From contig JAQNDB010000103.1 in assembly GCA_029204045.2 (NCBI GenBank), positions 62,001-126,000 of the forward strand: a stretch of DNA of 64,000 nucleotides, in the 5' to 3' direction. The notes below the pieces were generated by a model. That model was not told where the DNA came from, made no database searches, and saw nothing but the letters and a program-made list of their open reading frames with translations. This document shows positions 1 to 11,800 of this stretch, piece after piece. Numbering within the stretch: position 1 is the stretch's first letter; the number at the start of each line of letters is the position of its first letter. Origin of the DNA: Tillandsia leiboldiana. Its lineage: Eukaryota; Streptophyta; Magnoliopsida; Poales; Bromeliaceae. A program made the translations under genes and the position numbers.

Positions 1-2743
1 AAGCTTCATCTTCTTCTTCCTCGGGTTGGGGTTGCACAGGAGCTTCCAAGCTTGCGCGGCTGAGGTCCATTGCACATCTGGAGGTTCAAGAAAGGTGGTG
101 CTCACCTTTGTTGGAAGCTTGACCGAGAGACAAGTGGGCTCGGCCAACTCGAGCTCTATCAATAGATGGTTGAGATCACCTTGCTCCAGAAGTTGAACCA
201 GCTGTACTTCTAACTCCCAAAGGTGAGCCCTTGAGTTTTTGTGATGTCCTCTTAGTGATGCTCACAGTTTTTGCTGCCCAGAATTCATGAATGTAAAATT
301 AATCAAATTCGAGCACTTGCTTGGAGTGTGTTGACCCTACGCTTGGTTTGGTGTATTTGTTGAGGCCCAGAGGTGAGCCTCTTTGTTATTTAGTACCCCT
401 GAGCATGATGCTCACACTAGTAATGGAAAAGAACCAATGCATTGATAGTTATCACAACTTTGGGTCTCAATGCACAGTATTTATGGGCCAATTTGTGTTT
501 GTGTTGCCCAATCTGAGTCCAGACTGTGAGCACGAGGTCAAGCACATCGAAATATAATTACCAGTAAAATATTGCGATTTATGATGCTTTAGATTAAAAG
601 TTATTGCATAGTTGTATTTGAGCCAAAGAAGTGTTATGGGCCAACTTTGATTTCGGGATCCGTGTCAGTCCAAACTTGTGAGCACGAGCTTCGTCTCGTC
701 GTAACGAACGCGCTGAAATTTACAGATCAGCTTTTGGAGTCCCGGATTTCAAGAACGAGTCGAAACAGTTCGTTAACTCGATGTTTTTATGCAATTTAAG
801 AATTGTTAAGGATCAAATTGTAAATTGGACTTGATGGCTGTCTTTAGCTAGGGTTTTCACACCTTCTAGTCATGTTGATAAGATTCCGTAGGTTCTCGGT
901 GATCGGGAATCGGATTTTGTTCGGTTAATCGGCAGTTTTGTCCCGTTTAAGCTTCCCGTTACTGTTGTGTCGTCGGGATGGGTATGTGTGAGTTTATTAC
1001 TGACTAAAGCTGTTTATTCAGGGCCCAGTTGTTCAGCACCAGCCTCCCAGTAGCTGTGCGGGAGTTCGAGGATCTGCCTACATCCAGGTGGGTTATCTTC
1101 GGTCCGGGCTTTATCTTTTCGGCCCTCTGGTTGCTTTAGTCCAGTCGGACACCTGTTTTTGATTATGCCTGCTAATTTTACCTATCTTGACAGCTATTGA
1201 CTTCTCTAGACTATCATGTACACTTGTTCTTGAGTTTACCTATACATGAGTAGACCTGATGATTTGATCTATATGCCATGTGATCCTTCCTGATAGACAT
1301 TGATTGCTTTTGACACGTTACCTATGCCTGCGTGTCAGCTTTTCATCTCTTGGTATATAGATGTCATGATCGATTATGCCTGATATTCCCTGATGATTTT
1401 GCCTGTTCTTGATTAGTCCTGATGATGTTGCCGATTATTGATTTAGTCCTGATGATGTTGCCGATTCTAGATTTAGTCCTGATGATTTTGCTTATATGCC
1501 ATATGATCTTTTCTGATAGACATTGATCTCCGTAGACATTACATTTATACCTGCTCGTCAGCTGTTAAGGTCTGATCATGCCTATTGGTTTCTATCATGT
1601 ATGCCCCTTTGTTATACTGCATTTATATCCAGAGATACTTGCTTACTTATATATTCAGATATGCAGGATCGACCCATGATCGATATACAGACAGATAGTT
1701 GCTTCCCTGAGGGGATCTCGGCGTGTTGCCGACTACTCGGTCACTAGACCGTGAGATTGAGCATTTTGATTTGCCATGCACTGCTGTACTTCACGAACAT
1801 GGCCGGGGTCGCTCCCCGTGGAGCTTGTTCTTTACCGGTAAAGTGGTCTTGAGATAAGACCCGTGAGCCCTTTGCACCAGGACTGCTTGGCGTCCGTAAG
1901 TGCAGGTTATGTCAGCGGATGGGGTGCCGAACAGTGGCTTTGCCTGAGGTCCTGTGAGACCAAGAGTGGCGCATGATTGGGTACTTGGGTTCTGTCTTTG
2001 ACGCATGATTCTTACTTTGTACCATTGATGTTCAGTTATGTTGATTTCCAGCATTCATTATCTGCAGATTCCTTATGCTTGATTATTACAGTTATACCCT
2101 GATTTTTCAGCACTTATTGCCTGCAGATTCCTTATGCTTGATTATTTCAGTTTGTCCAGATCTCTAGCATTATTTATTTGCAGTTCTTTTATGCTTAACT
2201 ATTATAGTTATATCCAGTTTCCAGCACTATTTCTCAGCCTATTCAGTTATCTGTGGATTTTTGTTGATTAACAGTAGATCTTATCTGTTTATTCAGCTTT
2301 ACCCTGTGATTTATACTATCAGCAGATTATTGTACCCAGTAGGTACGATTAGCTATTTCCCGGCTCGTCGTGCCCACTGGGATACACTCCGGTGTATCTC
2401 ACACCCCTGGGTGACTGTTTTTCAGGTCCGTTGGGTGGTGAGATATCGGGACGTTTTGGTGAGCCGATCACGATAGAGCTGTCCCCCCCTGTTGATAGAT
2501 ATTGATGATTGAGATCTTCAAGGATGTACAGATGACTTTTGTTTATGTTATTTCAGTTTCTAGCTTATTTGGATATGTCAGATTGATGTTAGCATGATTA
2601 TTTGGATTATCCCTGTTGATTAGTCATTGTTTAGTTTAGATGTTGATTGCTCTCTGATTGATGATTGGATTAGCTTAGCCGTGCATGTATAGGAGAGACC
2701 CTATCCTTTTGGATAGGGGATTTCCTATATGTGTGGCGGTCTG
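1..2743 (+). mobile_element. LTR of element B, left end outside window, interrupted by element A1
   Basis: Noncoding sequence of LTR type. Its right part shares ordered blocks with the LTRs of A, C and D: the CGGTCCGGGCTTTATC block near 1097, a hairpin chain at about 1700-1845, the GTACCCAGTAGGTAC inverted repeat near 2333 and the GGCGGTCTG block ending at 2743. The LTR continues after the nested element at 13120-13207, where it ends in GGGGCGTGACA, the same terminus as the LTRs of C and D. It is unclear whether this is a 3' LTR, a solo LTR or a truncated element, because the left end is not in the window. No open frame in it resembles a protein. Confidence 0.8.
2739..2743. repeat. Left target-site duplication of element A1 (GTCTG)
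   Basis: GTCTG directly precedes the TGTCACG terminus at 2744 and is repeated at 13120-13124 directly after the other terminus. This proves that A1 inserted into the B LTR as a complete element. Confidence 0.93.
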
Positions 2744-2776
2744 TGTCACGCCCCGAGTTTCAAAACAGCGGTAGAA

Positions 2777-2807
<31 letters not shown>

Positions 2808-5800
2808 GAGTTCAAACTTTAACTCAGGACGTGAACAGACCGCCACATGCATAGGAAATCCTCTGTCCACACGGACAGAGTCTCCTCTATACATGCTCGG
2901 CTAGGCAGATACAATAATGCAATCAGAGAGCAGTATAATTAACAACTAAACCAAATATAAAACTCTACAGCTAACACATCCACATCAACACATGACATAG
3001 TCCACAAATACTCTAACTAAGAAGAATACAAAAATATCTATGATCACGATACTGTAAACTGGAAATACTAGCACTGGGCCACTGCGGCCAATAGCAGGGG
3101 ACAACTCTAGCGTAACAGCTCACTGGATCGTCCCAATCTCCCAGCACCCGACTGACCTGAAAATTGGTCACCCAGGGGGTGTGAGATACACTCTACATGT
3201 ATCCCAGTGGGCACGACGGGCCGAGAAATAGCAAGTCGTACCTACCGGATACAATGATAAGCGGATAGCAAAAGCAGGATATAACTGAAAGCTGAATAAC
3301 AAGATGTAGATAAAAAATCTAAGCATGCTGAAGTGGACAACAGGGGTACTCATATAAAGACTAATCATGCAATAAACACAACTGGTAAGCAGAAACTGAT
3401 CATGCTGATAAATCTGACGAGAAGATAATGATCATACAATAACAAAGCTGGTAACTAACAATGCTGCAACCTGGAAGTGCTGAAAGACAACAAATATAAA
3501 TACCCAATCAATGCCACTATTGGTTCCAAGGACCTCAGGCTAAATGCCACTTTTGGTCTCACAGAACCTCAGGCTAAATACCACCTGTACACCAATCTGC
3601 TGTCATAACCCTCTGGGCTCACTGGTCGCCACTGCTGACCACTTTACCGGTAAAGTACACCACTGCGGGGGATCAACCCGCTAGTGTACGTGAAAGAACA
3701 GCTGGCTCTGTGGCGATCATAATGCTGATGCTCAAGCTCGTGGTCTAAAGACCACACAAACGGCAATAAGCTGAGAAATCCCTATCGGGATGCTGAAGGC
3801 TGTAATAATCACAGATGCTATACAACTGAATATGAATAACAGAAGCTGAATATCTGAACTGTAACTGAAACTAAATAGCAGAACTGTACACCTATTCTAT
3901 CATGCATCATAGAACAGGAAATGCTGGCATAACTAGGCTGATAACCAAACAAACATGGTATATGTCAAGCTGTATAACCCTATACGTACTAAATGCTGAG
4001 AATGAAAGCATATAAAGAGCTCAACTGAAATATCTAGGCAACATAGCTGTAACAACTGAATGCTGGAATCGAAATAAACAGAAAGGCTCAAGCATAGGCT
4101 CAGGGTTACACCAAAAACAGGGGTCCAACCTACCACGGCACCCCATAGGGCCAACCTGATAAAGCCCGGACCGAAGATAAACCCACCTCAATGATCTCGG
4201 TGGCTGCTGGATGGCTCGCAAGATGGCGGCAGACTGCTGGGACCTGAATCATAACAACAGGTCAGAAATAGACTCTCACACATACCCAACCCACTGACAC
4301 ACTGTGTGCAGACAAGCTAAACAGGGAACTTCGCTGAAGTCCCGGAAACTTTCGAATTTTCGGAAATCCGCCGATAGATCCACTATGACCCAATCTGTGC
4401 TGAACAATAACCAAAACTCGTGAAACTTCACGTGCTGCCCAAGAATGTCTAACTTAGGACATTTAGGCCCTAACATCAGACTCTGGGTAATCCTGTGCAC
4501 CGGCAAAGCCGTAACCACTGAAACACTCCCGGGAAGCCCATTTTGGCTCCGGAAGTTGCAAACTAATAACTAAAATCACCGGGCTCTTTAGAATAGCACC
4601 GGGAACAGCCACTGATATTTGGCAACACAAATTAATCACTAACATTTCTCGAATTGTGTGATTAACGCCGAATCGCCGTTAAACCGGCGATTTTGCCGAT
4701 TTACGGTTCGGGATCCAATTCCCGCTCAACGAAAAGCATCGGACCTCCAACAAAAGGTTTAGAGATCATGTGTACACTGTACAAAGCAGCTAGTATGGTC
4801 ACAATTTCATTTAGGCCCCCGGGATTTTGCCGATTTGCATAAAAGCATGCATTTTCATGCTAATTTCGCTTGTATTTAATTTCGGAATGCTATTTTAATG
4901 AACCGACACCACCAGCAGGTGGCTCTCAACTTGTTGGATACCGTGCTCACCTTTTGGGAGCAACGCGAAACTCGAATAAAACTTCGGGCCAAAAATTTCT
5001 GTATTTAAAGGCTCTAAATGCTACAATTAACACCTACACTTGATCAAACCCAAATTAGATGCAAGCATCATGTTCAGAAGACCAAAAGAACTCAGAGGCT
5101 CACCAACTAGGTGCTGCGGGGTGACCAGAAACATCGCTGGAGCAAAACGACTCCAAAACATAAGCTTAAAGAGCTCCACAAACAAGATCTCTCCATCTAT
5201 TCAGTCATCTGCTGAAATAAAATGAGTATCATGCTCAGGAGGTTTGCAGAAGTCGTATGCTCTCTTGCTGGATGCACAGAACCAATTTGGTTCTCTCGAG
5301 CATTTCTTCGAACACTTGGTGGGCTACAAACAATATACACAAACTTTAAAGGCATTAATGGTGGATTCTTATACAAGGGTTCAGGGCTTCAAGCACAAAC
5401 ACCAGTAGGTGCTAAATGACTCTACTAAGCTTGCTGGGCGCATGGCCGGCGACGAGACCCGGTGGCGGCGGCGGCGGAGCACTCATGGCCGGTTCTTGCA
5501 CCATTAATGGTGCAACTTCAACTGAGCAACATGGGTCACATGCAAAAGCCTCCTTGGGTCCCTCTCCACCCAAGGATGGCAGCTGGAGCATTGGCCGGCG
5601 ACGAGAAGCCGCAGCGGCGCCGGAGCAACAAGCTCGGCCGGAGCAAAGTTAGCCCGGAACTAGGGCTCGGATCTGCGAAGCGCACACTACGCCATATGCT
5701 ATGAAACTTCTTGGGGATATTCTCTAAGCCCTACAGAATTTTCCTATCATCTTGGTTCGAAGCTGGAGCCACCGGATGCAGCAAACGGCTTGGGCGGAGC

Positions 5801-7028
5801 GATCTAGGGTTCCGGCGGGTGCATTTTCCCCGCCGGCAACCCTGAGCATTCTCGACTTCGGGGTTCGGCTGGGAGGTTCACCAAGAGGTGATGGAGGGGC
5901 TCAGGGCATCAAGGTAGCAAGAAAAACACAAAAACACAAGACCTCACCTTCGCCGGATCCGAGGAAGAAGAAGTTGCCGAGGTTCCTTCTCCGGCGACGG
6001 CAGGCTATGGGCTCTTCGTGGTAGGCTTCAAGGTGCCAAAGGATAAACCCAGGAGACACCAAACTTGGGCTGTTGCGATTTGATGGCCTCCCCACACAAC
6101 CAATCCCGAAATCAAGAACCAAGGTTACTTGTTCTTCGTTTTTCCGGCGACGGGGGAGGCGGCCGACGGTGCAGGTGCTCGGGAACCCTCGCAGAGAAGT
6201 CGTAGGGATCGTGGGGTGGCTGCGGTTACACACAAGGAGCGGCTAGGGTTCTCACAATGAAAACCCAAAAAACTATAATATAAAATGCAACAAATTGCTA
6301 TTTAGCCCTCAACTCTTTGTATTTTGCTATGAGCCCTTTACTGTAGAACAATTATGCACAGAGGTCCCTCTTGAACAAGTTTGGAGCAATTCCACACATA
6401 AAATATAAGGACTCTTTGCGAAATATTGCAACTTTTTGCATATTTCACGCTTTTTGAGACAACCGGGTTGTCAAACTGAAAAATGGACACCGCCACGACG
6501 TCCGGCTCGACAAAACCTATCAGGTAGCGATTTTGGTTTGCTAAAATTTAGCTCCATAAATTTTAAAATCCATCTTATACTGTAAATTATACAGTTCGGC
6601 ACGCTTTACGAGGCTTTAGGCTCGTAAAATGCAAATTTCGTCAGCGCCACTGCGCTCAGAACATCGAAAATAGCTAAGACTGACTACTCACACCCTTATG
6701 TTCAGGGTCTAGACAGTGAAACGGCCGACGTCCGTCGACGGGGGATTTAAAACAGGAGGTTACTATTCACTACTTAAGTCGCGGGGCCCGCCCGGGTCTT
6801 TGCTGATTTCTGGATAATCCGACCGTTGGATCGTAAACATATGAATATGAATCTTTCATGTTTCGACGAGACGGTCGCAAAGGTGCTCTCGGATTTTCGA
6901 GATCAGGCCCCGATCAAAAGTCGATATTTTAGGGCCACTATTGCACCACTAATAGTTCAATTTTACTATTTAATAACCCAGGCAACTATTTAAACTTAAT
7001 TTCAGATTTTAAAATCATGGTTACTACA
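2744..7028 (-). repeat. 3' LTR of element A1
   Basis: This 4285-bp direct repeat of 8844-13119 starts TGTCACG and ends CTACA on the plus strand. It contains a long T tract near 2780 (an A tract in the sense direction) close to the LTR end, the hairpin chain at about 3642-3790, and a GC-rich leader-like part at about 5440-6240. It carries a few small indels against its partner, including 8 bp near 6190. No protein is encoded. Confidence 0.93.
6274..6285 (-). promoter_or_regulatory. Candidate TATA box in the A1 3' LTR
   Basis: On the minus strand this reads TTTTATATTATA. About 30 nt downstream lies AACCCTAGCC, a common plant transcript-leader sequence, and then GC-rich leader-like sequence. 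This is the best U3/R boundary candidate. The start site itself is inferred. Confidence 0.5.
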
Positions 7029-7043
7029 TCACTCCCCCCTTAA
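7029..7043 (-). other. Polypurine tract of element A1
   Basis: Read on the minus strand this is TTAAGGGGGGAGTGA, directly abutting the LTR that starts TGTAGTAACC. It is preceded at 7050-7064 by a TTTCGGGGACGAAA-type motif, the usual arrangement at the end of Tekay/Del elements. It would prime plus-strand DNA synthesis. Confidence 0.85.
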
Positions 7044-7240
7044 TAGAAGTTTCGTCCCCGAAACTTAAACACAATAGGACATCAAACAGTCCACTAACAC
7101 AGAGTGCCAGACTAACACTACACGGCGACAACCAGTCGCGGTAAATCTACACTGTCCAACTCCATTCCAGTGACAATCAGTCACCCCAAAACAACTGAAA
7201 ACTATACACACGCCTGATAACATCAATATTAGTGCATAAA

Positions 7241-7606
7241 TTAAAGCTTATTACTTAGCAACGCACCAGTCAAGTCTACCACTGGTGGATCACCTGGAGC
7301 AGTCAGAGCATACACTCGCCCTCCAGAACTCTGGCGTGTCCCGCCAGACTGATGGGAAGGCGCAGATCGTCCTCGAGAAGACGTGCTCGGTGTGGGACTC
7401 TGCCGTGGAGCAGAAACGGCTGAAGCAGAAACAGTGGATTGAGCTGATTCAGATCTCTGAGGGCAGTCTGCTATAATGTGCCCGGCCTGGCCACACTTGT
7501 AGCAACGGCCATGGCGCTGATCGCAGGTAACTGCTCGGTGTGGTCCACCACAAAATACACACGGTCGCGGAGCCCGCTGTTGACTGCTAGCAGAACCACT
7601 CACAGC
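7241..7606 (-). CDS. gag: gag C-terminal part (nucleocapsid zinc knuckles) after an in-frame TAG
   Basis: This frame continues the upstream gag frame after a single TAG codon at 7607-7609. It is drawn from the codon after that stop; an isolated GTG three bases further on is not needed as a start. About 15 residues in are two adjacent zinc-binding motifs, CX2CX3HX4C followed by the classical CX2CX4HX4C (core CYKCGQAGH), the nucleic-acid-binding part of retrotransposon nucleocapsid. A Ser/Pro/Gln-rich tail follows. The frame then reaches YALT, which in Ty3/gypsy polyproteins marks the passage from gag to protease, and stops about 20 residues later. Nothing recognisable as protease follows. The part is translated only if the TAG is read through or absent in the true sequence. 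Confidence 0.8.
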   Translation of the reverse strand, partial: AVSGSASSQQRAPRPCVFCGGPHRAVTCDQRHGRCYKCGQAGHIIADCPQRSESAQSTVSASAVSAPRQSPTPSTSSRGRSAPSHQSGGTRQSSGGRVYALTAPGDPPVVDLTGALLSNKL

Positions 7607-8668
7607 CTAATCATGTGGTCGAGGGTACTTGGGTGGCTTCCCGCTGCTCGGTGCTCCACCCCTGTCTCCAGGAAACGATCTCTTCTTCTCCTTCCCTTTC
7701 TCTGAAGCCTGACGCTCCGCACGAGTGGCTACTATATCAGCCTCCACAGAAAGGGCCCGGTTGACGCAGACCCGATACACCCGGATGTCCAAAGAAGAGA
7801 GAAGTCGTCTGATCTCAGGTCGCAGCCCTTGGGTGAAAAGCCGGACCTTGCGTTGCTCATCCCGCACCGCATGTGGAACCAAAGCACCAACACGGGAGAA
7901 CTCCCGCTCATAATCCCGCACAGTGCGGTCTCCCTGATGCATCGTCTCCAGCTGCCGCTCAAGACCCTGCTTCGTTACATCATTCAGATAGCGGTCGTAT
8001 AGTGCGTCCTTGAAGACTTGCCACTGGGGTTCAATTCCCCCGTACTGATCTCTCAAAACTTCAGACCACCACTGATCCGCCTCACCCTCGAGGCAGTGTG
8101 CAGCTAAGTGTACACGGTCACGATCTTCCGTATACACGTCTCTGAAAAGCTTCTCCATACGCAGCACCCACTTTTCGACAGCCCAATCATCATCAGTGGC
8201 GCCATCAAAAGTAAGCGGCTGAAACTTCTTAAACTCCATCAGGACCGCCTTCGCTCGGGCCTTTTCAGCCTGAGCCGCATCCTCTGTAGCGGCAGGCGTC
8301 GTCGGCCGAGAAGAGGTCCCGGCAGCAGCAACCGGTGGGTCGCTAACGGTAGCAGCAGCAACCCCAGAAGTGGTGGCAGTCGCCGGGGCTGTCGCTACAG
8401 GTGGCGCTGGGGCAGCAGGAGGTACAACTGACTCCTCTGGTACTGGCTCAGGTGGCTGAACAGGTGGCAGGGCAGGTGTAGCATGAACAGCAGCCTGCTG
8501 CTGTACTAGCTGCTGAACCACAGCGGTCAGTGCATTAATCTGGTCCTGCATCTGCTGAAATCTATCGGAGCCCTCTGGCTCCCTCGGCACTCTGGGAGGT
8601 CGGCCGACACCTCGGCCTCTGCCTGCACCTCGCCCATCATCACCACCCTGACGTCCAGGTCGAGCCAT
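7607..8668 (-). CDS. gag: gag N-terminal and capsid part, element A1
   Basis: The 353-residue protein starts MARPGRQGG with a basic Gly/Arg segment (about residues 13-25). It has a short predicted coiled coil rich in Gln (about 38-62), a Pro/Ala/Val-rich linker (about 63-130) and a capsid domain (about 135-290). The capsid shows the family pattern: a FxPLTFDG-type motif, a Trp-centred helix, then LEGEADQWW. A Lys/Arg-rich stretch follows at about 315-340. This is the Retrotrans_gag family of Ty3/gypsy elements, which forms the virus-like particle. The ATG follows a good 3' splice site by two bases and has the same start context as gag of element D. The frame ends at TAG (7607-7609), short of the zinc knuckles, which lie in the same frame downstream. 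Confidence 0.9.
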   Translation of the reverse strand: MARPGRQGGDDGRGAGRGRGVGRPPRVPREPEGSDRFQQMQDQINALTAVVQQLVQQQAAVHATPALPPVQPPEPVPEESVVPPAAPAPPVATAPATATTSGVAAATVSDPPVAAAGTSSRPTTPAATEDAAQAEKARAKAVLMEFKKFQPLTFDGATDDDWAVEKWVLRMEKLFRDVYTEDRDRVHLAAHCLEGEADQWWSEVLRDQYGGIEPQWQVFKDALYDRYLNDVTKQGLERQLETMHQGDRTVRDYEREFSRVGALVPHAVRDEQRKVRLFTQGLRPEIRRLLSSLDIRVYRVCVNRALSVEADIVATRAERQASEKGKEKKRSFPGDRGGAPSSGKPPKYPRPHD

Positions 8669-8670
8669 AA

Positions 8671-8764
8671 CTGAAATATAACAACTAGGTTAGGATATAC
8701 TCAAATAGTGATAAAACACTTGAGCTTCTAACCCTAGGAACAACATACATCCCCGCGCACTCAC
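8671..8764 (-). other. Predicted leader intron just upstream of gag, element A1
   Basis: On the minus strand GTGAGT (8764-8759) is a consensus 5' splice site. CTAAC (8693-8689) is a plant branch-point match about 20 nt before TTTCAG, which ends at 8671. Splicing would leave TT before the gag ATG. Element D has the same three signals in the same order before its gag (53449-53537). Predicted from sequence only. Confidence 0.55.
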
Positions 8765-8824
8765 GTCAGACTCAAGTCATCCTAGGGCTCAATCCTAGCC
8801 ATTTCCTAGGTATCCTATACCTAT

Positions 8825-8836
8825 GCTCTGATACCA
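8825..8836 (-). other. Primer-binding site of element A1 (initiator Met tRNA)
   Basis: On the minus strand this reads TGGTATCAGAGC, complementary to the 3' end of plant initiator methionine tRNA. It lies 7 bp inside the 5' LTR, which ends at 8844. It fixes the direction of the element. Confidence 0.93.
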
Positions 8837-8843
8837 TCTAATC

Positions 8844-11800
8844 TGTCACGCCCCGAGTTTCAAAACAGCGGTAGAATTTTTTTTTTTTTTTTTTTTTTTT
8901 AAATCAGAGTTCAAACTTTAACTCAGGACGTGAACAGACCGCCACATGCATAGGAAATCCTCTGTCCACACGGACAGAGTCTCCCCTATACATGCTCGGC
9001 TAGGCAGATACAATAATGCAATCAGAGAGCAGTATAATTAACAACTAAACCAAATATAAAACTCTACAGCTAACACATCCACATCAACACATGACATAGT
9101 CCACAAATACTCTAACTAAGAAGAATACAAAAATATCTATGATCACGATACTGTAAACTGGAAATACTAGCACTGGGCCACTGCGGCCAATAGCAGGGGA
9201 CAACTCTAGCGCAACAACTCACTGGATCGTCCCAATCTCCCAGCACCCGACTGACCTGAAAAATGGTCACCCAGGGGGTGTGAGATACACTCTACATGTA
9301 TCCCAGTGGGCACGACGGGCCGAGAAATAGCAAGTCGTACCTACCGGATACAATGATAAGCGGATAGCAAAAGCAGGATATAACTGAAAGCTGAATAACA
9401 AGATGTAGATAAAAAATCTAAGCATGCTGAAGTGGACAACAGGGGTACTCATATAAAGACTAATCATGCAATAAACACAACTGGTAAGCAGAAACTGATC
9501 ATGCTGATAAATCTGACGAGAAGATAATGATCATACAATAACAAAGCTGGTAACTAACAATGCTGCAACCTGGAAGTGCTGAAAGACAACAAATATAAAT
9601 ACCCAATCAATGCCACTATTGGTTCCAAGGACCTCAGGCTAAATGCCACTTTTGGTCTCACAGAACCTCAGGCTAAATACCACCTGTACACCAATCTGCT
9701 GTCATAACCCTCTGGGCTCACGGGTCGCCACTGCTGACCACTTTACCGGTAAAGTACACCACTGCGGGGGATCAACCCGCTAGTGTACGTGAAAGAATAG
9801 CTGGCTCTGTGGCGATCATAATGCTGATGCTCAAGCTCGTGGTCTAAAGACCACACAAACGGCAATAAGCTGAGAAATCCCTATCGGGATGCTGAAGGCT
9901 GTAATAATCACAGATGCTATACAACTGAATCTGAATAACAGAAGCTGAATATCTGAACTGTAACTGAAACTAAATAGCAGAACTGTACACCTATTCTATC
10001 ATGCATCATAGAACAGGAAATGCTGGCATAACTAGGCTGATAACCAAACAAACATGGTATATGTCAAGCTGTATAACCCTATACGTACTAAATGCTGAGA
10101 ATGAAAGCATATAAAGAGCTCAACTGAAATATCTAGGCAACATAGCTGTAACAACTGAATGCTGGAATCGAAATAAACAGAAAGGCTCAAGCATAGGCTC
10201 AGGGTTACACCAAAAACAGGGGTCCAACCTACCACGGCACCCCATAGGGCCAACCTGATAAAGCCCGGACCGAAGATAAACCCACCTCAATGATCTCGGT
10301 GGCTGCTGGATGGCTCGCAAGATGGCGGCAGACTGCTGGGACCTGAATCATAAGTACAGGTCAGAAATAGACTCTCACACATACCCAACCCACTGACACA
10401 CTGTGGGCAGACAAGCTAAACAGGGAACTTCGCTGAAGTCCCGGAAACTTTCGAATTTTCGGAAATCCGCCGATAGATCCACTATGACCCAATCTGTGCT
10501 GAACAATAACCAAAACTCGTGAAACTTCACGTGCTGCCCAAGAATGTCTAACTTAGGACATTTAGGCCCTAACATCAGACTCTGGGTAATCCTGTGCACC
10601 GGCAAAGCCGTAACCACTGAAACACTCCCGGGAAGCCCATTTTGGCTCCGGAAGTTGCAAACTAATAACTAAAATCACCGAGCTCTTTAGAATAGCACCG
10701 GGAACAGCCACTGATATTTGGCAACACAAATTAATCACTAACATTTCTCGAATTGCGTGATTAACGCCGAATCGCCGTTAAACCGGCGATTTTGCCGATT
10801 TACGGTTCGGGATCCAATTCCCGCTCAACGAAAAGCATCGGACCTCCAACAAAAGGTTTAGAGATCATGTGTACACTGTACAAAGCAGCTAGTATGGTCA
10901 CAATTTCATTTAGGCCCCCGGGATTTTACCAATTTGCATAAAAGCATGCATTTTCATGCTAATTTCGCTTGTATTTAATTTCGGAATGCTATTTTAATGA
11001 ACCGACACCACCAGCAGGTGGCTCTCAACTTGTTGGATACCGTGCTCACCTTTTGGGAGCAACGCGAAACTCGAATAAAACTTCGGGCCAAAAATTCCTA
11101 TATTTAAAGGCTCTAAATGCTACAATTAACACCTACACTTGACCAAACCCAAATTAGATGCAAGCATCATGTTCAGAAGACCAAAAGAACTCAGAGGCTC
11201 ACCAACTAGGTGCTGCGGGGTGACCAGAAACATCGCTGGAGCAAAACGACTCCAAAACATAAGCTTAAAGAGCTCCACAAACAAGATCTCTCCATCTATT
11301 CAGTCATCTGCTGAAATAAAATGAGTATCATGCTCAGGAGGTTTGCAGAAGTCGTATGCTCTCTTGCTGGATGCACAGAACCAATTTGGTTCTCTCGAGC
11401 ATTTCTTCGAACACTTGGTGGGCTACAAACAATATACACAAACTTTAAAGGCATTAATGGTGGATTCTTATACAAGGGTTCAGGGCTTCAAGCACAAACA
11501 CCAGTAGGTGCTAAATGACTCTACTAAGCTTGCTGGGCGCATGGCCGGCGACGAGACTCGGTGGCGGCGGCGGCGGAGCACTCATGGCTGGTTCTTGCAC
11601 CATTAATGGTGCAACTTCAACTGAGCAACATGGGTCACATGCAAAAGCCTCCTTGGGTCCCTCTCCACCCAAGGATGGCAGCTGGAGCATTGGCCGGCGA
11701 CGAGAAGCCGCAGCGGCGCCGGAGCAACAAGCTCGGCCGGAGCAAAGTTAGCCCGGAACTAGGGCTCGGATCTGCGAAGCGCACACTACGCCATATGCTA

